The notes under the pieces are model-generated. The model ran no database searches and was not told the origin of the DNA. It saw only the letters and a list, made by a program, of their open reading frames with translations. This document shows positions 52,488 through 61,013 of a DNA stretch of 64,000 nucleotides, piece by piece (position 1 is the stretch's first letter; each line of letters opens with the position of its first letter). This DNA is from Eucommia ulmoides (lineage: Eukaryota; Streptophyta; Magnoliopsida; Garryales; Eucommiaceae): contig CM028335.1 of NCBI GenBank assembly GCA_016647705.1, positions 12,855,905-12,919,904 on the forward strand, in the 5' to 3' direction. The position numbers were made by a program, and so were the translations under genes.

Positions 52488-52732
52488 CACCTCCGCTGGA
52501 GCAACGGCTACGATCCGAAACTCACCATCGTCAAACCCTCTCTTTCTCTAAACGGACCGATGAGCCTCTACGCCGATGATCACACCCCCATGCACCTTCG
52601 ACACCCTTGTCGGCGATCACTTCTCAAACCCGAACCCCAGCCTGCTCTCTCTTTCTCTCTCTTCTCTCTCTCTCTCTCGATTTTCTGAGTGATTTCTAGA
52701 TTGTGTTTGAGATTTTTCCTCAGTTCCACAAG

Positions 52733-52770
52733 AGTGAGTATATATTGCATGAGATTAGTGGGAGAAGTTG
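52733..52770 (-). promoter_or_regulatory. candidate LTR promoter TATA region
   Basis: On minus, CCCACTAATCTCATGCAATATATACTC. It aligns with CCCACTAATTTCATGCATATA then TCTATATAAGGC in the other solo LTR (57100-57133). Conserved position ~400 bp from the TGTA end supports a shared core promoter; not demonstrated. Confidence 0.45.
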
Positions 52771-53155
52771 TTCCTGGCTTGCCACGTCGCCCACGCCGAT
52801 CTCCCTTGCCGGCCAGTTGGAGTCCCGTTGCGCACACACAGCATATACTATACATATATGTGTTTTAAAAAATCTCTAATTAAAATGCACTTTCCTCCCC
52901 CAACTTTCTTTAAGATCTTATTTTAATCATTTTCAACTTTTACAAGTTTCTAAAATTATAATTTCACCCTTACTATTTTAAAATTTTTATTTTTATTATC
53001 AATTTGGATCTCAAGTTTAATTTCCATATTTTCTAAATTTCAAATTTGACCCCTAAACCGTTTTTTTTTTTAACAAACATTTACCCCGAATTTCCCAATA
53101 CTTTAAAATGCAACTATTAATGACGTACGTACTATGATTTCGGCCTTACAAATAG

Positions 53156-54675
53156 CCTATCGAAATTTAACAATTTTGAGTTTATCATAAAAGAAACGTG
53201 GTCGACCTTTTTCGATGACCTATAGTCTTTCAAAATTTTATGATTTTGAGGTTTCATAAAATTTGCAAAATTTGATTTTTTTGGTGAGCTGTCGCCTTTC
53301 AAAATTTTAATATTTTGAGTTTTTAGAAAATTGACTAAATCATGTATTTTTGAAGTGTTGTAGCCTTTCATAGTTTCATGATTTTTAGTTTTTCATAAAA
53401 GTGACAATATCAGGCTTTCGGTGAGTTATAACCTTTAAAAGTTCTAAGATTTTGAGTTTTAAAAAAAATTAGCCAAACCATGTATTTCTAATGAGTTTTG
53501 ACATTTCAAAATTTTATGATGTTTTCATAAAAGTGACGAAATCGGTATTTTTCGATGAGTTACAACCTTTCAAAATTTCATGATTTTAAGTTGTTCATAA
53601 AAGTGACGATGTATGGTTTTTTGGTGATCTATAATCTTCCAAACATTCAGGATTTTAAGTTTTTAATAAAATTGGAAAAATCAACTATTTTTTGTCGTTT
53701 CAAAATTTCACGATTTGGAGTTTTTCATAAATGTAATAAAATTGGGTTTTCTTGATTAGTTATAGCATTTTAAAATTTTATGAGTTCGAGTTTTCCATTA
53801 AATTGGAAAAATCAAGTATTTTCAATGACCACAACCTTTCAAAATTTCCTGATTTTGAGTTTTCTATAAAATTGGAGAAATCAAGTATTTTCGGTGAGCT
53901 ATAACATTTCAAAATTTTTAGTTTTTCAAAAAATTGGTGAAATTGTGTATTTTCGGTGAGCTAATCTTTCAAAATTTTACAATTTTGTGTTTTTCATAAA
54001 AGTGACAAAATCGGTCTTTTTCATTGAATAGTCTTTCAAAATTTTACGATTTACACTTTTTCCTAATAGTGACAACATCGGGCTTTTTTGGTGACCTATA
54101 ACCTTTCAAACTGCCACTATTTTAAGGTTTTCATAAAATTTGCAAAATCAAGTATTTGTGGTGAGCTATAGCATTTTTAAATTTCACGATTTGGAGTTAT
54201 TTATAAAAGTGACAAAATCAAGTTTTTTGTCAGGAATGGCCCTTTGAAATTTTAGTAATCTGAGTATTCAATGAAATTGGAAAAATTTTGTATTTTTCCA
54301 ATGAGCTATAACCTTTCAAAATTCTATGATTTTTAGTTTTTCATAAAATTAGAAAACTCAGGTATTTTTGGTGAGCTATAGTCTTTCTAAATTTCACAAT
54401 TTTGAGTGTATCATAAAATTGGAGACATCGGGATTTTTCGTTGAGACATACCATTAGAATTTCCTAACTTTGAATTTTTATTTAAGTGACAAAATTAGTT
54501 TTTCTAGTGAACTATAGACTTTCAAAATTTCAGGATTATGATTTTTCCATAAACTTAGAGAAAACAAGTAATTTTTGTGAGTCATAACCTCTTAAAATTT
54601 CATGATTTTGAGTTTTTTTTTATAAAAATGACAAAATCGGGTTTTTTCGGTGAGCTATAGCTTTCAAAATTTCAT

Positions 54676-54729
<54 letters not shown>

Positions 54730-56692
54730 AAAATGATTATATTGTGGTTTTTGGATAGCTAGAACCATCCAAAATTTCATGATTTTTAGTTTTTCATAAA
54801 TTTGGCAAAATCTAGCTTTGTCGGTGACCAAAGTTTTACGACTATTAGTTTTCCATAAAATTGGTAAAATCAGGTATTTTTAGTGAGTTATAATCATTCA
54901 ATATTCCACAATTTTGGGTTTTTTCATAACATTTTCGAAATTGAGCTTTTTTGGTGAGTTATAACCTTTTGAAATTGAGTTTTCCATAAAATTGGAGAAA
55001 TCAAGCTTTTTCAGTGAGATATAACCTTTGAAATTTTCATGATTTTGAGTTTTTTTCATAAAATGAGCAAAATCTAGTTTTTTCGGTGAGCTATAACTTA
55101 TCCAAATTTCATGGTTTTGTGTTTTTTTGTAAAAGCGACATGGTCGGGCATTTTCAAAGAGCTATATAGCCTTTCAAATTTTCACGATGTTCAGGCTTTC
55201 ATAAAATTAGTGAAATCGGACATTTTTTGTGATCTACAAAGGTTTTTAAAATTTCACGATTTTTTTTTAAAATTGACAAAATCATGTATTTCCGAAAAGC
55301 TACAACCTTTCAAAATTTCAAAATTTTATGTTTTTCATAAAAGTGACGTTATCGAGCTTTTCAATTAGCAATAGCCTTTAAGAATTTCACAATTTTGAAT
55401 TTCTCATAAAATTCGCGAAATTAGACTTTTTGAGTGAGTTATAACCTTTCAAAATTTTATGAAATTGAGTTTTACATAAAATTTGCGAAATTAAATTTTT
55501 TTTGAGTAAGGTATAACCTTTCAAGATTTTACGATTTTGAGTTTATCGTAAAATTAAGCTTTTTAGGTGAGCTATTGCCTTTCAAAATTTTAAAATTTTG
55601 AGTTTTTTCATAAAATTAGCAAATTAAGTCATGTATTTTTTATGAGCTATAGCCTATTTGAATTTCACAATTTTGAGTTTTCTACAAAATTGGCAAAATC
55701 ACTTATTCTCGGTGAGCTATACCCTTAAAAATTTCATGATTTTGTATTTTTCATAAAAGTGGTGAAATCAGGCATATTCGGAGAGCTATAGTTTTTTTAA
55801 AAAAAATTGATAATATATAGTTTCGAGTGAAATTATAAAAATAGATTTTTTTGAGTTATAGCCTTTCAAAATTTAACGACTTTTATTTTTTCATAAAATT
55901 TGCAAAATCAGGGTTTTTCGGTGAGCTAACTTTTAAAAATTTCATGATTTTGAGATTTCCAAAAAAAATGGCGAAATCAGTTATATTCAGTTCGCTAGCC
56001 TTTAAAAAAAATCATGTTTTTTTTTTCCCAGTAAGCTATATTCTTTCAAAATTTTAAGATTTTGAGTTTTTCACAAAATTGGCGAAATTGAACCTTTACG
56101 GTGAGCTCTAGCCTTTCATAGTTTAACAATTGTGAGTTTTGATATAATTAACGAAATAATGTGTTTTCAGTGAGATAAAGGCTTTCAAAAATTTCATAAT
56201 TTTAAGATTTTCATCAAATTGACGAAATTTGGTATTTTTTAGTGAGTTATATAGCCTTTCAAAGTTTCAAGATTTAGAGATTTTCATAAAAGTGGAAAAA
56301 TGGGGTTTTTTCCGTGAGCTATAGACTTTCCAAATTTGACGATTTTGAGTTTTTCATAAAATTGTGAAATCGAGAATTTTTGGTAAGCTATAACCTTTCA
56401 AAAGTTAATGAGATTTTGAGTTTTATAAAATTGGCAAAATCAAGCTTTTTCAATGACTTATAGCCTTTCAAAGTTTTACGATTTTTTAGTTTTCCATAAA
56501 ATTAGCATAATCTTGTATTTCTGGTGAGGTAGTCTTTAAAATTTTTACAATTTCTAGTTTTTCATAAAATATAAAATTTTTATAATATTGAGTTTATCAT
56601 AAACTTGCGAAATCATGTTATTTTGTAAGCTAGATACCTTTCAAAATTTTAAAAATCTTGTATTTTTGGTGAGGTAGTGTTTTTTTGTAAGC
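53156..56692. repeat. ~68-bp satellite, segment 4
   Basis: The longest uninterrupted stretch, about 50 degenerate units with the usual boxes CCTTTCAAAATTT, GATTTTGAGTTTTTCATAAA and GGTGAGCTATA. It contains a ~49-nt poly-T tract at about 54678-54726 and ends at the TCTAA duplication of the next LTR. Confidence 0.9.
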
Positions 56693-57121
56693 TCTAATGT
56701 AGGACCCCGACTTAGCAAGTACGTCATTAATAATTTCATTCTAGAGCCGGGGAAAATTCGGGGTGGAATTGGATTAATTAAAATTCAAATCAAACCTTTA
56801 GGGGTCAAATTGACAAATTTAAAAATAAATAAATAAATAAATAAATTTTAACTTGAAAATCAAATTAATAAGTAAAAAAAAAAAATCTAAAAATATTAAG
56901 GATGAAATTGTGATTTCAGAAACTTTTAAAAATTGAATGGATTAAAATAAGGATTGGAAGAAGTTAGGGGAGAGGAAAGTGCAATTTAACTAAAATTTAT
57001 TTTAATATATATATATATATATATACGGCCGTGAGAGTGCACGGTGTCGGAGACGGAGCATGTGAGACGAGGGACGTGGCAATCAAAGGATCGAACTTAA
57101 CCCACTAATTTCATGCATATA

Positions 57122-57133
57122 TCTATATAAGGC
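57122..57133 (+). promoter_or_regulatory. candidate LTR TATA box
   Basis: TCTATATAAGGC, about 425 bp into the LTR. It is followed by an A/G-rich leader beginning near 57160. Aligned counterpart at 52733-52770 in the inverted copy. Confidence 0.5.
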
Positions 57134-58746
57134 ATAGATTAATGATCGAATTTTCCCGAAGAAACGTCGAGAATTGAAAAGAGAAAGAAAATCTAGAGAG
57201 AGAAAGAGTTGGTCGGCGACTGCATGGGCAAGGGGGGTGTGTGCCGATCGTCGCCGAAGTGTGTCTCTGTTTGTTCAGTGGCGTGGGGGTGTTGTCTCTT
57301 GGTGAGGTGCCGTGTTGTGTTCGTCGCGGACGGTGGGTCGCGTTGATCAGTTCGGTGGGTGTGTGTAGGGGGTCGACGTGTGTGTGTGTATGTGTGTTGT
57401 CGTCGATTTCAGGTGAGTGAGTAAAAGGACATCGTCGTCGGTTTATTGTGAGTGTGTGGGTGTGTGTTCTGTCCACCGGCAGTGTGTGCATGATCGCCGC
57501 CGTTCACCGGCGTATGCGTTCGGTTCACCATCGAGTATGTGGGTTGCCGGCGATGGGTGTGTTCTGGTTGTTCGGCGACTGTGTGGGGGTGCGTGGTGGC
57601 GCCGTTTGGTCTGGATGTGTAATCATCGACGGCGAGGGGGTGTTCCTCCGGTGTGAGAGTGGATGCTGCCGGCCGGAATGTTAAAGAGAGAGAGAAAGTG
57701 GGTATCGGTTTTGGGTGCGTGTGTTCAGCGTTTGGGGTGGGCGTAATCTGTGACGGTGTGCTCGGAATTGGAGTAGGTTGGTCGGGGCTGGTTTAAACAG
57801 AAACTGAAGGAGAAACCGGAACAGAGAAGAGAAAAGAAAGAAGAAAAATGAAAAAAAAAAAGAGGGAAAATGATACAAACCACCCCACCAAAAATCCAAA
57901 ACCTATCTTGTGGCCGCCGAACGATTCGGAAACAGGTGAAATTTCAAATCGATTATTATTCTTGTTAAATTAAGTTTTATTTAGCGATACAATTCCTGTA
58001 ATTGTAACAATTTCGCAATAGGGTAATTTTAATAACGTTTTTCGTTAAGTATTAGTGTAGTTTATTAAATTAAATTCTAGCATCAAAATTGTGTAACCAG
58101 GATAATAAATTTGAGACCGTTCACAATGATTAGTAACGGAGTGAAATTGACCAAATAAAATTTTTTACAAATAAAAGGTGGGAAATAGGAAATTACGAAA
58201 ATTTGGGTCTGCTTTGCGTGGTTAGGTTATTTTCACGTAAAATATTAATTTAGACCCTGTCAGTATTAGGTTCGCAGGCACCGGAGTACCAGTAGGGAAT
58301 ATGTGATCAAGTTTTCGAAAACGGATAATTAGGTGAGTGTACTGTCTTCTTACCAAACTATTTTTCTATAAATATATATGATGAAATATGTGATTATTTA
58401 AATTGTATGAATTTATAAATAATATGGATCAAGCAGGATTTGAATGAGTTGGTAAATTGGATTTCGATAGTTGCTGGATTTAGTGGAATTAGACTGTGTT
58501 TTTAAAAAGAGAATAAGAAACATCTATTTTTCTAAAAATGCTTGGTTTTCTAAAAATAAAGGGGGAAAAAAGTAGTTTTAATAAAATCAGACGTTTTCTT
58601 TAAAAGAAAGTGTGAAATATGATTTTTGGATTTAAAAGTTGGTTTGGAAGGAAAGAGGTAGACATGGTGATTTGACGATGTTGAGTAGACGATATTTATT
58701 GAGTTATGATTCGATGACGCTATATTTGATTTTGACGATGCCATGG

Positions 58747-58866
58747 TTTCTCCCCAAAAGGGGTGTGGTTTCTCCCCGTAAGGGGTGTGGATTCTTCCCA
58801 TGGGATATGGATGTTTCTCCCCGTAAGGGGTGTGGATTATATTTCTCCCCAAAAAGGGGTGTGGAT
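58747..58866 (+). repeat. hairpin minisatellite inside solo LTR, ~24-bp units
   Basis: Five units, four carrying the stem CCCC...GGGG with loops AAAA, GTAA, GTAA and AAAAA, followed by TGTGGAT. The fifth is TCCC-AT-GGGA. The array sits beside the conserved block CATTCCTACGGATGTTACGG, the same place as the 50978-51113 array in the other LTR, yet the unit sequence differs. Confidence 0.85.
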
Positions 58867-59469
58867 ATTTCGTAGGAAGGCATTCCTACGGATGTTACGG
58901 TACCATTGCAACTCCCGATCGTGAGGTTAAAACAATCACTATGGCTAGCCAGTGTGTGTGTTGTGGTGGAGTGGTGTGTTTGAGGTGTGTGTTTGAGATG
59001 TGGTATTTTACTCATATTGGATGATTTATTATTTATTATGGTAATCAATATGATTTTATACTAGATGGAACTTATCTATACTACTGCTGATATACTTATG
59101 CTTGATTCATATTTAATTATGGTGATATTTGGAACGTGTTATTATTTTAAAAATATTTTACTAAGAAGGCAGTACACTCGCAGGTACAACAGCTAGGAGT
59201 CGGTCCCCTACTGGTACTAGGTAGAGCTATGTGATGGACTCATATAGGCGATCGATAGAAGCTGTCAAAGGCGAACCTATAAAAGGTTCATGGATAAATA
59301 TTTTCAGTTTTTAAATTTTGGGACGAGCGTGTCCCCTATAATAGATGTTTGTATTATTAAATGTGTGTATAGTTTATTTCATTAGTTTATTTGTGAATTT
59401 TGGAGATGTCCTGTTGTAATCACGCCAGTCTCGGGATGACGGGTGTCCGGGACGGGATGTGACATCTAA

Positions 59470-60166
59470 TCTTTCCAATTTTTTAAAAACTTGTAATCTT
59501 GTATTTGTCAAAGTTCAATGATTTTTGAGTTTTTCATAAAATTAGCAAAATATTGTATTTTTGGTGAGGTAGTCTTTAAAACTTTTACAATTTCTAGTTT
59601 TTCATAAAATTTAAAATTTTGAGTTTATCATAAACTTGCAAAATAATGTTTTTTTTTTTTTTAAAGCTCTAACCTTTCAAAATTTTATAATTTTGAGTTT
59701 TTCATAAAATTAGTGAAATTGGACTTTTTCGCTGAGCTATAGCGTTTCAAAATTAATGATTATAAGATTTTTGTAAAATTGGAAAATTTAGTTTTTTGTC
59801 AAGCCTATACCCTTTCAAAAATTTACAATTTTGAGTTTTTCATAATATTGGCGTAGTCGGATTTTTTTGGGTGATCTCTAGCCTTTTAAAATTTCATGAT
59901 TTTGAGATTTTCATAAAATTGGTTAAATCATGTATTTTTGATAAGCTAACCTTTAAAAATTTAATGATTTTTGAATTTTCATAAAAGTTTCAAAATATGG
60001 TATTTTTGTTGAGCTATACTCTTTAAAAAGTTCGCGATTTTGAGTTTCAGATGAATTTCTTCAGCTACCCTGTCAAATGATGATTTATCATCATGGTACT
60101 AAAACCGAGGTGTTTTGTGAGTGAGCCTTCCAAAATTTCACAAGTTCAATCGTTTCAAAAAAATTA
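59470..60166. repeat. ~68-bp satellite, segment 5, passing into composite repeat
   Basis: Standard monomers to ~60015. Then the first composite unit starts (TCAGATGAATTTCTTC, TGATGATTTATCATCATGG, AAACCGAGGTGTTTTGTGAG). It is cut by the DNA-transposon insertion at 60167 within TTCAAAAAAATTA. Confidence 0.85.
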
Positions 60167-61013
60167 GGTGGCGCTTAGTTAGTGGTCCCACTTTTCTCAA
60201 CCCAATTGAGTTGGGTTGGGTTGAGATGAGAATTTTGTTTCTTATTGAGAACAGAGTTGCATTTGGTAACACCAATTTTTTTTTTTGTGCTGGGAACAAA
60301 ATCGCGTTTGGTAACAATATTATCCTAGAATTATTTCCAAACAATTATTTTTTTTATTTCTTTTTATTTATTTCTTTTTCCTTTTTTTTTCTTCTGTTCT
60401 TTTCCTTCGACTTCGTCTTCACCGATTTCATTCATTTGTCATCTTCACCTCTTCCTTCGAACAGATTGGAGCTGAAATCATCGCATAAATCATCGAACAG
60501 ATTAGAGCAACCAAACACAAACAAATTCGAATAGAAATCATCACATAAATCAGTAGCTTTTTCCGAACCCGAAATCGAGCAGACGAACCCATAGAGCAAA
60601 CGAACCCTAATGAAAATCGAAATTGATTTCAAAATCTAAAATCGAAATTAAAGTGAAGAAATCGAAATCCAAAAGCGTTTGAGAGCGCGATTTCGAAAAT
60701 AAAAATCGAATTGAAAATCGAAATAGAAATTGAAATCGAAATAAAAATTTGTTAACTTCGTCTATGATGGTAGAGAAGACGACGGCGATAGAGAGACGAC
60801 AGCGACACACAGGCAATGAGTAGACGAAGACGACGAAGAAGCGAGACGACGAAGCGGAGAGGAGGAGGCGAGGATGAAGACACAAACGAGGATGCGAGGA
60901 TGATGATGAAGACGAAGACACAGTGGGAAAAATGAAAAAAAAAAAAAAAAAACTCTTGTAGCTAACAGAAGGCGAATAGGTCTCATTAACAATAAGGAAA
61001 ATACTGAGCGTGT
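60167..61013. mobile_element. truncated DNA-transposon derivative with gene-like interior
   Basis: The left end GGTGGCGCTTAGTTAGTGG after TTA matches the 2896/4280/22539 family. Interior GAACAGAGTTGCATTTGGTA and CGCGTTTGGTAACA boxes match 22539-23912. The right side stops at GAGCGTGTC (61006-61014), a box also present at 23701 where that longer copy continues ~200 bp to its TIR, so this copy lacks its right end. 60590-60760 is (GAAATC)n-like; 60770-60930 is GACGACGAAG-rich, with no supported protein. An ATA before GC on the right may be the remnant of the TTA duplication. Confidence 0.6.

Larger units (their letters stand above)
50289..53150 (-). mobile_element. large solo LTR, 2862 bp, reverse orientation
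   Basis: Begins TGTCACGACCTG and ends GGCCTTACA. Perfect 5-bp TSD AATAG (50284-50288 and 53151-53155). It is homologous over its length, in opposite orientation, to 56698-59464. Matching blocks include ACACCCGACATCCCGAG, GAGTGTACTGCCTTCTTAGT, CACGATTGGGAGTT, CGGTGCCTGCGAACCTA and CCCACTAATCTCATGCA. A GC- and CA-rich leader zone (51960-52560) with (CA)n at ~52455-52486 stands out from the AT-rich satellite. LTR length and termini fit a Tekay/Del-like chromovirus (inference). No internal coding region remains. Confidence 0.9.
56698..59464 (+). mobile_element. large solo LTR, 2767 bp, forward orientation
   Basis: Begins TGTAGGACCCCGAC and ends CGGGATGTGACA. Perfect 5-bp TSD TCTAA (56693-56697 and 59465-59469). 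It is the inverted homologue of 50289-53150, with which it shares the ordered blocks listed there. GT/GC-rich leader zone at 57200-57670. No retroelement protein is encoded; the ORFs in it are low complexity. Tekay/Del-like assignment is an inference from length and termini. Confidence 0.9.

Noticed and set aside
51867..52688. Overlapping ORFs up to 142 aa in the first solo LTR
   Set aside because: Thr/His/Pro-rich translations arise from CA-rich low complexity and exist on both strands. No domain, and not conserved in frame in the inverted copy.
57123..57684. ORFs of 70-122 aa in the second solo LTR
   Set aside because: Composition-driven (GT/CG-rich leader). Both strands open, no recognisable motif, no splice or protein support.
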